Assembly: GCF_026711005.1 (NCBI RefSeq)
Contig: NZ_JAPPVJ010000005.1
Coordinates: 124,001 to 188,000 of the forward strand
Reading direction: 5' to 3'
Source of the DNA: Sphingobacterium sp. UT-1RO-CII-1
Lineage (GTDB): Bacteria > Bacteroidota > Bacteroidia > Sphingobacteriales > Sphingobacteriaceae
Length of the DNA: 64,000 nt
This document shows positions 40,995-49,998 of the stretch, in pieces. Position numbers and translations under genes: made by a program. Positions within the stretch are counted from its first letter, which is position 1. Every line of letters begins with the position of its first letter. The notes under the pieces were generated by a model that made no database searches, was not told the DNA's origin, and was given only the letters and a program-made list of their open reading frames with translations.

Positions 40995-41810
40995 ATGTCA
41001 GTCAATAAAATTATAAAACGCATAACAACCAACACCATACTTTCGATGAAAGCACAAGGCGAAAAAATCAGTATGCTCACGGCTTACGATTTTTCCATGG
41101 CTCAGGCTCTTGACGAGGCCGGCATCGATGTACTGTTGGTTGGCGACTCTGCTGCTAATGTTTTTGCAGGCTACGAAACCACACTTCCTATCACCCTCGA
41201 TAATATGATATACCACACCAGTGCTGTTGCAAGAGGCGCAAAACGTGCACTGGTTCTTGCAGACTTACCGTTTGGCTACTATCAAGGAACAACCGAAGAC
41301 GCATTTAAAGCAGCGGTTCGTATGATGAAAGAATCCGGGGCACACGCTTTAAAACTAGAAGGTGGGGTAGAGATTATCGAGAACATAAAAAAAATCATAG
41401 ACGCCGGCATTCCCGTTTGTGGACACCTCGGGCTAACACCGCAATCCATAAATAAATTCGGAACGTTTGGAGTTCGCGCTCAGGGTGAAGAAGAAGCAGA
41501 GAAGCTAAAATCAGATGCTTTGGCCTTACAAGAAGCAGGTTGTTTTGCCATCGTCATGGAGAAAATACCCGCTCAACTGGCCAAAGAAGTAACAGATTCA
41601 TTAATCATACCTACCATAGGCATAGGCGCAGGAAATGGTTGCGACGGTCAAGTACTTGTTGTTAATGATATGCTTGGTTTCACAAAAGATTTTAAACCAA
41701 AATTTCTCCGCCGTTACATGGACATGTATCAAGGTGTAACCAATGCTGCTACAGCCTTTGCTGCCGATGTAAAATCAGGCAATTACCCTAATGAGTCCGA
41801 ACAATATTAA
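40995..41810 (+). CDS. panB: 3-methyl-2-oxobutanoate hydroxymethyltransferase
   Basis: A 271-residue TIM-barrel enzyme of pantothenate (vitamin B5) synthesis, transferring a hydroxymethyl group from methylene-tetrahydrofolate to alpha-ketoisovalerate. Diagnostic stretches: MLTAYDFSMAQALDEAGIDV, LLVGDSAANVFAGYETTLP, ALVLADLPFGYYQG, EGGVEIIENI and IPTIGIGAGNGCDGQVLV, with metal ligands in the GDS and ADLP motifs. The length is normal. It is followed after 8 bp by a small membrane protein gene on the same strand. panC and panD are not in the window. Confidence 0.96.
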   Translation: MSVNKIIKRITTNTILSMKAQGEKISMLTAYDFSMAQALDEAGIDVLLVGDSAANVFAGYETTLPITLDNMIYHTSAVARGAKRALVLADLPFGYYQGTTEDAFKAAVRMMKESGAHALKLEGGVEIIENIKKIIDAGIPVCGHLGLTPQSINKFGTFGVRAQGEEEAEKLKSDALALQEAGCFAIVMEKIPAQLAKEVTDSLIIPTIGIGAGNGCDGQVLVVNDMLGFTKDFKPKFLRRYMDMYQGVTNAATAFAADVKSGNYPNESEQY

Positions 41811-41818
41811 TTCGAAGA

Positions 41819-42427
41819 ATGAAGTTTCTATTAATATTTGCACTTGTTGCTTTCTTATTGTACCTCTTTGTGAGACGGTTTTTCGTTAAAAAAGAGGTAC
41901 AATCTGTTACCCGTCACCACGGAAACCGAAACTTTATCCTGATAGACACCACATCAACGATCCTTTCAAATGCCACTCGAAACACCCTCTGGACTGTAGG
42001 CATAGGCTTCATCCTCTTCCTAGCCCTACTGATTTTAGGTTTAAAAATCAAAGTGCTGTGGATTGCCTTACCCCTCAGCTTCTACCTCATCGGGCAACTT
42101 TTTGTATACACCAATCATGTACGTTTTACAAAAGATCAGCGCATCTACTTTGACCCTACAAACAATCAAGTTTTTGTAGATCTAATCAAAGCTGACAGTA
42201 TAGCTTTTAACCTCGCTACAGATATCATACAAGTAAAAGAAGTCAAAGCGATCCAAAAAAACAGAGGTATTCTTTTTGGTTACTATAAAATCAAACTCAG
42301 ACAAGGACAATTAATAGTCCCCTATCTTGTTGAACAAAACTCTGCCGCCACCAACCGTCAATTCTTTAGCTACCTGAATAAAAATTTTAAAATAACCGTA
42401 GAAAGCCGGTTATTCCCTATTATTTAA
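41819..42427 (+). CDS. Hypothetical membrane protein
   Basis: A 202-residue protein with three hydrophobic segments: residues 1-18 (MKFLLIFALVAFLLYLFV), and two adjacent ones near 57-75 and 78-98 (GIGFILFLALLILGL, ALPLSFYLIGQLFVY). The C-terminal half is soluble and beta-rich (DQRIYFDPTNNQVFVDLIKADSIAF ... GYYKIKLRQGQLIVPYLV), resembling a PH-like domain in outline. I do not recognise a family. It follows panB by 8 bp, so co-transcription is likely without an evident functional link. It is followed by a bidirectional terminator. Confidence 0.55.
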   Translation: MKFLLIFALVAFLLYLFVRRFFVKKEVQSVTRHHGNRNFILIDTTSTILSNATRNTLWTVGIGFILFLALLILGLKIKVLWIALPLSFYLIGQLFVYTNHVRFTKDQRIYFDPTNNQVFVDLIKADSIAFNLATDIIQVKEVKAIQKNRGILFGYYKIKLRQGQLIVPYLVEQNSAATNRQFFSYLNKNFKITVESRLFPII

Positions 42428-42433
42428 CATGAA

Positions 42434-42466
42434 AAAAGGGATAAAACCACTTGCTTCATCCCTTTT
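42434..42466. terminator. Bidirectional terminator
   Basis: AAAAGGGAT (42434-42442) and ATCCCTTTT (42458-42466) form a 9-bp stem flanked by A and T runs between the convergent membrane-protein and obgE genes. Confidence 0.85.
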
Positions 42467-42488
42467 CTTATATTTTCATTAATCTTAT

Positions 42489-43487
42489 TTAAGCATTTAC
42501 CACTGCCCAAATTTTATCTTTTAATTGCTGAATATTCTTTCCTGAAACCGAAGATATAAAAATTGAAGGCACACCTGTGGGTACTGTTTTCGCCATCTCT
42601 GCTTCCAATTCATCATCTAACATATCCGACTTTGTTATCGCCAACAAGCGGGGCTTGTCAATCAGTTCCGGATTATATGCAGTCAGCTCGCTCAATAAAA
42701 TATTATACTCTTCCTCAATCGTCCGATCTGTATCTGCCGGTATCATAAAGAGCAAGATTGAATTCCGCTCTATATGCCTCAAGAATCTATAGCCTAATCC
42801 TTTTCCCTGCGATGCTCCCTCTATAATCCCGGGTATATCGGCCATTACAAAAGACTTATTATCCCGATACGATACGATACCTAAATTAGGCACTAGCGTT
42901 GTGAATGGGTAATCTGCAATTTCCGGTTTAGCTGCCGATACTACGGAAAGCAATGTTGATTTACCTGCATTAGGAAAACCCACCAATCCTACATCTGCCA
43001 GCACTTTCAACTCCAGCACGACCCATTGTTCTTTCCCCGGGATTCCCGGCTGCGCATAACGTGGTGTTTGCTGCGTTGCCGATTTAAAATGCCAGTTTCC
43101 CAAGCCACCTTTTCCTCCTTCAGTGAGTATTTTTGTTTCGCCATCTTCCGTGATATCGAACAATACTTCACCTGTCTCTGCATCCTTAACAATAGTGCCT
43201 AAGGGAACTTCTAGAATTTCATCTTTCCCTGTAGCTCCCGTCATTAAGGTACTTCCTCCGGGCTGCCCATTTTCTGCAATTACATGTTTTCTGTACTTTA
43301 AATGCAACAAAGTCCAGTGCTGACTTGAGCCTTTCAAAATAACATGCCCCCCTCTTCCGCCATCTCCACCTGCCGGACCACCTTTAGCCGTGAACTTATC
43401 ACGGTGTAGATAAGTCGACCCGGCTCCTCCGCTACCCGAGCGGCAACACACCTTCACATAATCTACAAAATTTGAGCCTTGGGCCAT
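42489..43487 (-). CDS. obgE: GTPase Obg
   Basis: A 332-residue GTPase involved in 50S ribosome assembly and stringent response. The glycine-rich OBG fold occupies residues 1-158 ([30 protein letters not shown]) and the G domain follows: G1 [12 protein letters not shown]3 [17 protein letters not shown]4 ITKSD, G5 ISSVSGK. The variable C-terminal OCT domain of Bacillus Obg is missing, normal for Bacteroidota. It is 20 bp after adk on the same strand, forming an adk-obgE pair that is common in this phylum. Confidence 0.96.
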   Translation of the reverse strand: MAQGSNFVDYVKVCCRSGSGGAGSTYLHRDKFTAKGGPAGGDGGRGGHVILKGSSQHWTLLHLKYRKHVIAENGQPGGSTLMTGATGKDEILEVPLGTIVKDAETGEVLFDITEDGETKILTEGGKGGLGNWHFKSATQQTPRYAQPGIPGKEQWVVLELKVLADVGLVGFPNAGKSTLLSVVSAAKPEIADYPFTTLVPNLGIVSYRDNKSFVMADIPGIIEGASQGKGLGYRFLRHIERNSILLFMIPADTDRTIEEEYNILLSELTAYNPELIDKPRLLAITKSDMLDDELEAEMAKTVPTGVPSIFISSVSGKNIQQLKDKIWAVVNA

Positions 43488-43507
43488 ATATAAATTACCT
43501 CGTTTAC

Positions 43508-44080
43508 TTATTTATACTGATCGATAATAGTAGTCAACGATTTAAAAATCGTTTCAATCTCACCGATACCATTTACTTTATCCAGTTTACCCTGCTTCTC
43601 ATAGTAAGGTAAAACATGAATTGTTTTACTAAAATACTCTTCAATTCTCTTCTGCAACTTATCCGCAGCATCATCTGCCCGACCTGAAATTTGCTGTCTC
43701 TTCGCAATACGTTCTGTCAGTTCTTCTTCTGTTACATCTAAAGCTACCACTCCAGAAATTTCCTGCCCAATAGAGGCTAAGAAATTATCTAATGCTTCTG
43801 CCTGCGCCACTGTTCTTGGGAAACCATCAAAAATAAATCCTTTTGCCGATTCATTTTTCTTAATTTCTTCTTCCAACATAGCTATCGTTACCGAATCCGG
43901 CACCAAATTACCTTCCGCAATAATTTGACTTACCTGTTGTCCAAGTTCTGTTTGGTTTTTAATATGAGCACGAAAAATATCACCCGTAGAAATATGTACC
44001 AATTGGTACTTCTCAATTAATTTTTCAGATTGAGTACCTTTACCAGCACCTGGAGGGCCAAATAAGACAAGGTTTAGCAT
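43508..44080 (-). CDS. adk: Adenylate kinase
   Basis: A 190-residue adenylate kinase (2 ADP = ATP + AMP). P-loop at [14 protein letters not shown] (residues 8-21), AMP-binding [10 protein letters not shown], the DGFPRT motif near residue 85 and the LID arginines in RISGRADD-like context ([17 protein letters not shown]). The LID lacks the zinc cysteines, being the short type. It is upstream of obgE. Its ATG is only 33 bp downstream of the tRNA-Arg terminator hairpin, with no clear promoter between, so some expression may come from read-through of the tRNA transcript. Confidence 0.96.
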   Translation of the reverse strand: MLNLVLFGPPGAGKGTQSEKLIEKYQLVHISTGDIFRAHIKNQTELGQQVSQIIAEGNLVPDSVTIAMLEEEIKKNESAKGFIFDGFPRTVAQAEALDNFLASIGQEISGVVALDVTEEELTERIAKRQQISGRADDAADKLQKRIEEYFSKTIHVLPYYEKQGKLDKVNGIGEIETIFKSLTTIIDQYK

Positions 44081-44107
44081 AAGTTTTTTAGTTTTAATCT
44101 GTGTTCG

Positions 44108-44142
44108 AAAAAAAAGCCTAATCCGTCTTGAGAATTAGGCTT
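44108..44142 (-). terminator. Intrinsic terminator of tRNA-Arg (proximal copy)
   Basis: On the minus strand AAGCCTAAT (44142-44134) pairs with ATTAGGCTT (44122-44114), followed by a run of T residues. It begins 12 bp after the tRNA 3' end and lies 33 bp before adk. Confidence 0.88.
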
Positions 44143-44154
44143 CGTACAACTAGG

Positions 44155-44228
44155 TGCGCTCAAAGGGAGTCGAACCCCTAACCTCCTGATCCGTAGTCAG
44201 GTGCTCTATCCAGTTAAGCTATGAGCGC
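44155..44228 (-). tRNA. tRNA-Arg (anticodon ACG), copy 1
   Basis: On the minus strand the 7-bp acceptor stem GCGCTCA/TGAGCGC, D arm, anticodon arm with loop CTACGGA (anticodon ACG), variable loop and T arm with GGTTCGACTCC all fold. Discriminator A is at 44155 and CCA is not encoded. Copy 2 differs at three positions, all in the D-arm region. ACG would be edited to ICG by TadA to read CGU, CGC and CGA. Confidence 0.95.
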
Positions 44229-44275
44229 GGTAACCATTAACAAACCTTGACTTGTCGCCTTTTGCTATGGTGATG

Positions 44276-44306
44276 CAAATATAGAAAAAACGAATTAATA
44301 CACAAA
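44276..44306 (-). promoter_or_regulatory. Promoter of tRNA-Arg copy 1
   Basis: The minus strand has TTTG (44306-44303), a 19-bp spacer and TATATTTG (44283-44276), a perfect match to the Bacteroidota sigma-factor consensus. The tRNA begins about 47 bp after the -7 box. Confidence 0.85.
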
Positions 44307-44418
44307 GCTTTTTCTCTTAAATTCTCATCAACCTTTCATTCTTAAAAAATTCAGAACAAACATTATCTCTTTGTCTCTAAATTTAGTAATTTGCTTCCTT
44401 GGCAAGGTTAAAAAAAAG

Positions 44419-44492
44419 TGCGCTCAAAGGGAGTCGAACCCCTAACCTCCTGATCCGTAGTCAGGTGCTCTATCCAATTGAGCCATGAGCGC
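44419..44492 (-). tRNA. tRNA-Arg (anticodon ACG), copy 2
   Basis: Same fold and anticodon loop CTACGGA as copy 1; 3 base differences, in positions 9 to 18 of the molecule. CCA is not encoded. Discriminator A is at 44419. A run of T follows the gene on the minus strand, without a clear hairpin. Confidence 0.95.
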
Positions 44493-44533
44493 AGTCTTTT
44501 TATTTCAACAACGTATCCGTTGTTTTGGTGATG

Positions 44534-44564
44534 CAAATATCGTTACTTTTTATATCTTTCCAAA
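44534..44564 (-). promoter_or_regulatory. Promoter of tRNA-Arg copy 2
   Basis: TTTG (44564-44561), 19-bp spacer, GATATTTG (44541-44534) on the minus strand. The box and following bases ATATTTGCATCACCA are identical to those of copy 1, indicating a duplication that included the promoter. Between the box and the tRNA an AACAACG/CGTTGTT inverted repeat is present (44507-44524). Confidence 0.75.
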
Positions 44565-44816
44565 TTATTTTCACAAATAAATCAGCATCAAAAAGCCACA
44601 TGCGCATATATTGCTGATTAAAACACAATTACAAGAACATATTTTTTTCAAAAACTCCTATAATTTTTATGCTACACAGTAAAAAAACACACATCATCAC
44701 TTTGCGTAACAGATAAAAACTAAACAGAACGCAATAAACTCCCAAAATATTTGTAAATTCTGTTGAGAAATAAATAACCTGCAAACAACTATATGCACAC
44801 GAATAACTACATATAT

Positions 44817-45653
44817 ATGAAAAAACACAGCATTAAAACACATAAAATACGAATCGGAGATATCAGTATAGCTTATCACCTTAAAGAATCAGTTGTCAGC
44901 AACAGTCCTGTCATCCTGTTTTTGCACGGGTTTCCATTCAATAAAAACATGTGGCGCCCCCAGCTGGAAGCTCTAGACGATAACATAACCGGTATAGCCG
45001 TAGATATCCGCGGTCATGGTTTAAGCACTGCCGGTCACGGCTTCTTTTCCATCGATTGCTTTGCGAAAGATTTGCTTGCATTCATTAAAAAACTAAACAT
45101 AGAAAAAGCTATACTTTGTGGCATATCCATGGGGGGCTATATTGCACTTCGCGCCCAAGAATTATTCCCCGAATATATAAGTGGACTAATACTATGCGAC
45201 ACCCATAGTAAAGCCGATAATAACCTCATGAAAGTAAAGCGTTTTGACAGCATACAAGCCCTACTGCTTCATGGTAGACGCCCATTTGCCATGGGTTTTG
45301 TACAAAATGTATTTGGCCAGAAAACGCTACGTGAGTCATCCTCTGCTATCGACCTTATTAAAAGCAGCATCCGTCGAAATAACCTCAACAATATTTGCTC
45401 AACACTTCTAGCGCTTGCCTCCCGAACAGACACCACAGACACGCTTCAACATATCGACGTCCCTACATTACTGATACGGGGTGCTGAAGATAAAATAACA
45501 GCTAAAGCAGATATGCAGGAAATGGAAAAGAAAATTAAAAACGCTGTCTATATAGAAATAAATGAAGCGGGACATTTACCCAACCTAGAAGCTACCGACG
45601 AGTTCAATAAACTCGTACAGAATTTTATACAAGAAAATATCACAACAGATTAA
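44817..45653 (+). CDS. Alpha/beta-fold hydrolase
   Basis: A 278-residue alpha/beta hydrolase. Oxyanion region FLHGFPFNKNMW, nucleophile elbow GISMGG with Ser104, acid in LLIRGAEDKI and His in NEAGHLPNLE near the C-terminus complete the triad. Similar proteins include carboxylesterases and 3-oxoadipate enol-lactonase-like enzymes, and the substrate is unknown. No signal peptide, so cytosolic. I prefer the ATG at 44817 (MKKHSIKTHK); an in-frame ATG at 44793 would add MHTNNYIY. About 320 bp upstream back to tRNA-Arg copy 2 is non-coding, holding the tRNA promoter and no clear further feature. Confidence 0.87.
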   Translation: MKKHSIKTHKIRIGDISIAYHLKESVVSNSPVILFLHGFPFNKNMWRPQLEALDDNITGIAVDIRGHGLSTAGHGFFSIDCFAKDLLAFIKKLNIEKAILCGISMGGYIALRAQELFPEYISGLILCDTHSKADNNLMKVKRFDSIQALLLHGRRPFAMGFVQNVFGQKTLRESSSAIDLIKSSIRRNNLNNICSTLLALASRTDTTDTLQHIDVPTLLIRGAEDKITAKADMQEMEKKIKNAVYIEINEAGHLPNLEATDEFNKLVQNFIQENITTD

Positions 45654-45690
45654 ACATCCGTAAAACAATGGGTAAAAGCAGCTTCGATCA

Positions 45691-45724
45691 TTTTCGAGTG
45701 CAAGGAGAAACTTGCACTCGAAAA
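45691..45724. repeat. Perfect 14-bp inverted repeat between convergent genes
   Basis: TTTTCGAGTGCAAG (45691-45704) and CTTGCACTCGAAAA (45711-45724) with a 6-nt loop. It lies between the hydrolase and patatin genes where terminators are expected, but its T and A runs are inside the stem and no U tract follows on either strand, unlike the other terminators here. Confidence 0.7.
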
Positions 45725-45735
45725 CAACTGCTGTA

Positions 45736-46521
45736 CTAGCTAAGATCCAACTTTTCTTTAGCCAGCTCGTATCCTTTTTCTATAAGCTCTGCCGCCTTAT
45801 GAAACTCCCATATCCCCGAACAATCAATAGGGACATCAATTACATAATCTGGCTTATAAAGTTCAAATGACAATTCAGCAAGCTTCCGCCGCATAGCATA
45901 ATAAGACTCCTGCAACAAAGACATCGCACTGAGCCTGTTAAACGTAGTTACTGCTTTTTCCGGCAAACCATCCAAGTTAACAGCAATAACTATATTATCC
46001 TTCTTGCTTACATGACTAATCGGGACGGGGTTCAGAACAGCCCCATCAACCAAAAACATATTTTCCTTCTCCACTCCCGTAAACACCCCTGGTATAGCAA
46101 TAGAGGCCCGAATAGCGTTATAAACACTTCCTTTTTCAAAAACAACCTCTTTCTCTGCTCTCAAATCTGTTGCAACAGCTCGGTATCGTATAGGAAGATC
46201 CTCTATATTTACATCTTCAAACACTTGCTGCAAAGTTTCTAAAACACGCACTCCTTTTAAAAAACCACTTTTTGAATTTGTAAAATCCATCAAGCGAAAT
46301 ACCTGCCCTCTCGTCAATTTACTCATCCACTCGCCCAACTCCTGTACCTTCCCTCCCGCAAAAGCTGCGCCTACCAGCGCACCTATAGAACAACCGATAA
46401 CCTCATCAATTTCATAACCTCTATCCAGCACATAATGAATAACACCAATTTGAGTCAGTCCTCTTGCTCCTCCACTCCCCAACACCAATGACACTTTCTG
46501 TTTTCGACCTGTATCTGTCAT
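45736..46521 (-). CDS. Patatin-like phospholipase (RssA type)
   Basis: A 261-residue patatin-family serine lipase. Oxyanion hole GSGGARG (residues 15-21), nucleophile Ser45 in GCSIG, and the catalytic Asp in MFLVDGAVLNP form the Ser-Asp dyad. It is the short cytosolic kind similar to RssA/YchK, with unknown substrate. I choose the ATG at 46521 (MTDTGRKQ); the open frame begins at a TTG (46530) and contains another ATG (46527). It lies 39 bp after pepD on the same strand. Confidence 0.88.
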   Translation of the reverse strand: MTDTGRKQKVSLVLGSGGARGLTQIGVIHYVLDRGYEIDEVIGCSIGALVGAAFAGGKVQELGEWMSKLTRGQVFRLMDFTNSKSGFLKGVRVLETLQQVFEDVNIEDLPIRYRAVATDLRAEKEVVFEKGSVYNAIRASIAIPGVFTGVEKENMFLVDGAVLNPVPISHVSKKDNIVIAVNLDGLPEKAVTTFNRLSAMSLLQESYYAMRRKLAELSFELYKPDYVIDVPIDCSGIWEFHKAAELIEKGYELAKEKLDLS

Positions 46522-46560
46522 ATACATCAAAATTTCATATCCACATGCTACAAATAAACC

Positions 46561-48021
46561 TTATTTATGGGGTATGTTGGCTAAGATCGCACATAAGAAC
46601 TTCCAAAACTTCTGCACCGAAGAGATCGAAACACGTTCTTGTGGCGAGTGTGCTCCCAATATCGTAGGTCCAAAAGAAATCATCTCCATATCGGGGTAAT
46701 AACGACCTAACAAGCCACACTCTAGGCCCGCATGGCAAGAAACGACCTCTGCTTTACCGGCAAACAAATCACTGTATAAAGTGTTCAATAGGTCTAATAT
46801 TTCGGAGTTTGGATTAGGCGTCCAGCCCGGATAATCGCCCGAAAAAGAAACCTCTGCTTCCATAAGCTCAAAACCAGCTTTTAAAGTATCTGCCAAATCC
46901 ATTTTTGACGACTCAACCGACGATCTCGTCAAACATTTCACCACAATTTCACCATCCTTCACCAATACGCGAGCTATATTATTCGACGTCTCTACCAGAT
47001 CTGCAAAACCGGCACTCATCCTATATACGCCGTTGGGCGCCACATATAAAGCCCGCAACAATTTACTTTGTACATCAACAGGCACTAAGCCACCTTCAAA
47101 GTTCACAACTTCTTCCATCTCCACCCGAAGTGCAGGCTCCATTATAGCATACTCTTGTTTTATAAAACTCGCCACCTCTTCTACCCTTTCTTTCAACAGC
47201 TCTACTTTTCCTTCCTCACAAGCAAAAACAGCCACCCCTTCTCTTGGAATTGCGTTTCTCAAGCCTCCACCATCAATTTTCGATATGCGCAGCCCATATT
47301 CCTCTAGCGAAAACAGCAATCGTGCGATCAGTTTATTTGCGTTCCCCAGCCCTTTATGAATATCCATCCCCGAGTGTCCGCCCTGAAGGCCGTCAACGGT
47401 TAGTTTAAAAAACCTCAAACCGCCGTCAGCTTTTTCAACGGTATAAGCTCTTCGTGCAGTAACATCTATCCCGCCTGCACAGCCAATATCTATTTCGGTA
47501 TCCTCTTCTGTATCTAGGTTTAGTAAAATATCTCCTTTTAAAAAATCTGGCTGCAAGCCCTTTGCACCTGTCATTCCTGTCTCTTCGTCTATAGTAAACA
47601 AAGCTTCAAGAGCCGGGTGCGCTATATCTGTTGAAGCCAGCAAAGCCATAATAGCTGCCACCCCTATACCGTTATCAGCCCCTAATGTGGTTCCTCTTGC
47701 TTTCACCCAGTCGCCATCCACATACATATCTATACCCTGACTATCAAAATCAAAATCCGAATCGGCATTCTTTTGATGCACCATATCCAAATGCGACTGC
47801 AAAACAACGGTCTTTCTACCCTCCATGCCTGCTGTCGCAGCTTTGCGTATAAGCACATTGCCCACTGCATCCTTCTCTGCCTCCAACCCTATCCGCTTTG
47901 CAAAATCAAGCATAAAAGCAATAACTCTCTCTTCTTTTTTAGATGCCCGGGGTATACTATTCAATTCATTAAAATTTCCCCATACACTTTTAGGTTCCAA
48001 CGTTGTGATCGCTATCTTCAT
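46561..48021 (-). CDS. pepD: Aminoacyl-histidine dipeptidase (PepD, M20 family)
   Basis: A 486-residue cytosolic dipeptidase of peptidase family M20C. Zinc and catalytic motifs: VLQSHLDMVHQKN (His, Asp), LGADNGIGVAA (bridging Asp), DEETGMTGAKGL (Glu pair), LNLDTEE (Asp) and the C-terminal LGAHSPQERVSI (His). The lid/dimerisation domain is in the middle. It releases histidine from dipeptides such as carnosine and broadly cleaves Xaa-His. The frame continues five codons upstream to a TTG (48036), but the ATG at 48021 fits the family. A TATTTTTG -7 box lies at 48054-48047 on the minus strand, 25 bp upstream. Confidence 0.94.
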   Translation of the reverse strand: MKIAITTLEPKSVWGNFNELNSIPRASKKEERVIAFMLDFAKRIGLEAEKDAVGNVLIRKAATAGMEGRKTVVLQSHLDMVHQKNADSDFDFDSQGIDMYVDGDWVKARGTTLGADNGIGVAAIMALLASTDIAHPALEALFTIDEETGMTGAKGLQPDFLKGDILLNLDTEEDTEIDIGCAGGIDVTARRAYTVEKADGGLRFFKLTVDGLQGGHSGMDIHKGLGNANKLIARLLFSLEEYGLRISKIDGGGLRNAIPREGVAVFACEEGKVELLKERVEEVASFIKQEYAIMEPALRVEMEEVVNFEGGLVPVDVQSKLLRALYVAPNGVYRMSAGFADLVETSNNIARVLVKDGEIVVKCLTRSSVESSKMDLADTLKAGFELMEAEVSFSGDYPGWTPNPNSEILDLLNTLYSDLFAGKAEVVSCHAGLECGLLGRYYPDMEMISFGPTILGAHSPQERVSISSVQKFWKFLCAILANIPHK

Positions 48022-48171
48022 GTCAATTAAATTCAATTATTTACATCAAAAATAAGCAATCCCTAACACATAAACATTGGCAGACGTTCATTTCAATAAA
48101 ACAATATTCATTTACCCCGTGTATTTACCGTCTTTTCCACGATATGCTGTCCTAAGATAAAAAAGTAGTAC

Positions 48172-48202
48172 AAAAAAAGCGTCCGAGTAAATACTCGGAC
48201 GC
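48172..48202 (-). terminator. Intrinsic terminator of the ABC1-kinase gene
   Basis: GCGTCCGAGTA (48179-48189) and TACTCGGACGC (48192-48202) form an 11-bp GC-rich stem. On the minus strand a run of seven T (48178-48172) follows. It is 140 bp past the stop of the ABC1-kinase gene; the interval contains a 43-codon plus-strand frame discussed under findings. The 306 bp between pepD and the kinase gene hold this hairpin and the pepD -7 box, nothing else certain. Confidence 0.75.
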
Positions 48203-48342
48203 CTACCAAACCAATTATTAACCTAATTATGAAATTTTTGAAATTTCAACCATACCTACAATACATAACGCCCAACTTAGCAATAAAGTATACCTATTCC
48301 TTATTATTTTCACAGAGTTTGTCTGGCAATGCGCTTGAGCAG

Positions 48343-49998
48343 CTATTTACTTCGTATTAAGTAAACCAACAAAATACCCGACAAGAAAAAACTAGCTATA
48401 AAACCCAGCCATGATAAAATCGGCATTCCCCATAATATATACCCCACTCTACCATGCGCTAAAATACTTGCACCTATACCAAAAGTCATGGCCAATATGG
48501 ATAACAGAAACTTATTGCCTATCCGGTGTAAAATCAATTGTAATTCATCAAAGCCCTGCAACTTATGATTTAGGGTTAGCTTATCGTTTTTAGTTTTCTC
48601 CAAAACCATCAGCATATCTTCGGGCACACTGCCCAACACCTGCGTGAAAAACTTTATTTTTTCACTTATCAGCTCTTTAATATACTTAGGTGAAGCTTTT
48701 TCTTTGGCTATCTTTTTAGCAAAGGGCGATATACTTTCCGGAATATTTAAATGAGCATTCAACTGCCTGCCTGTGCCCTCCAAAATTGCGACCCCTCTTA
48801 ACAGGATATAAACAAAATCTGGCAATAAGATACTGTTGCTCTCCAAAATTTTATTCAGCTTTTTCAGCATCACCCCTATATCGATATCTTCTAGAGAATT
48901 ATCTTCTATCAATTGAAAAATTTCGAAAGCATCGCGTTCCAACTGCCGTTCATCTTCAATGTAATGTACAATTGACAACTTTTTTATGTTACGTATGAGT
49001 CCTTTCGCATCCTTCATTAAAAAGTTCATAACCATCCCCTCAATACAGGAACGGTCGGTGGGTATCATAAAACCCATAGAACCAAAATCAATAAAAATAA
49101 TTTGTCCTCTTCTATTTACAAATACATTTCCAGGATGCGGGTCGGCATGGAAGAAACCATGTTGCAGCACCTGCTCCAAGTACAGATCCAAACAAGACTG
49201 CGCCACAACTGCCGGTGAAAATCCAAATTCCTTCAATCCCTCCAGATCATTAATTTTCACACCCGACACAAACTCCATACATAAAATATCATCGTTCGAA
49301 TACTGCCTATATACCTTTGGCACATACACCGCTTTATTACCGGCAAAGTTTCTTCTAAAACGATCAATATTGTTTAGTTCACTTACAAACGAGAGTTCGC
49401 TCAATAAAGAGGCCGTAAAAGACTGTACAATTTCGTAAAGATTCATACGCTGTACAGATTCATATTTTGTACGCAAGAACTTTACCAGGTCACTTATAAA
49501 ATCAAGATCCGCCTCTACAACCTCCCTAATTCCTGTCCGTTTCACTTTCAGCACCACCTCTCTTCCATCGAGCAACTTCGCCCGATACACCTGCCCTATA
49601 GAAGCGGCAGCAAGTGGCAGGCTTTCTACTTCGGCAAAATGCTCATCCACTACAATCCCTAAAGACTCTTCTATCTTCTGCCGGATATCCAGTTCTTCTG
49701 CCGGCACATTATCCTGTAGCTTGATAAGCTCCGCCCTCAGGTCAGCCGGAATAATATCCGCCCGGTTGCTTAACAATTGCCCGAGCTTAATAAAAGTAGG
49801 CCCAAGCTCTTCTATTGCCAAGCGCACGCGGACATTAAAATCATCCTGAAAAATTTTCTTTGTACTTTCATTCCATAAAAGCACACTATCCGGAATAATT
49901 CGGTCTATATTACTTCTTGAAAGAATTTCATCAAAACCATGTTTTGATAAAATCGTCAAAATCTGCCCGACCCTCTTTATCTTCTGTATACCGTACAT
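48343..49998 (-). CDS. ABC1/UbiB/AarF-family atypical kinase
   Basis: A 551-residue UbiB-type protein kinase-like ATPase. The KxGQ motif lies in FIKLGQLLSNR, the Ala-rich loop in LAAASIGQVYRAKL, the VAIK-like lysine in REVVLKVKRTGI, the catalytic HADPHPGNVFVN and the DFG motif in IFIDFGSMGFM. The C-terminus has two TM segments (LLSILAMTFGIGASIL, LSWLGFIASFFLSGIL). UbiB members support quinone synthesis or lipid transport at the membrane. In this phylum with menaquinone the precise role is unknown. The gene stands alone between WbqC and pepD. Confidence 0.9.
   Translation of the reverse strand: MYGIQKIKRVGQILTILSKHGFDEILSRSNIDRIIPDSVLLWNESTKKIFQDDFNVRVRLAIEELGPTFIKLGQLLSNRADIIPADLRAELIKLQDNVPAEELDIRQKIEESLGIVVDEHFAEVESLPLAAASIGQVYRAKLLDGREVVLKVKRTGIREVVEADLDFISDLVKFLRTKYESVQRMNLYEIVQSFTASLLSELSFVSELNNIDRFRRNFAGNKAVYVPKVYRQYSNDDILCMEFVSGVKINDLEGLKEFGFSPAVVAQSCLDLYLEQVLQHGFFHADPHPGNVFVNRRGQIIFIDFGSMGFMIPTDRSCIEGMVMNFLMKDAKGLIRNIKKLSIVHYIEDERQLERDAFEIFQLIEDNSLEDIDIGVMLKKLNKILESNSILLPDFVYILLRGVAILEGTGRQLNAHLNIPESISPFAKKIAKEKASPKYIKELISEKIKFFTQVLGSVPEDMLMVLEKTKNDKLTLNHKLQGFDELQLILHRIGNKFLLSILAMTFGIGASILAHGRVGYILWGMPILSWLGFIASFFLSGILLVYLIRSK

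Noticed and set aside
44507..44524. Inverted repeat in the tRNA-Arg copy 2 leader as a riboswitch or T-box
   Set aside because: It is a simple 7-bp hairpin without any specifier loop or antiterminator partner.
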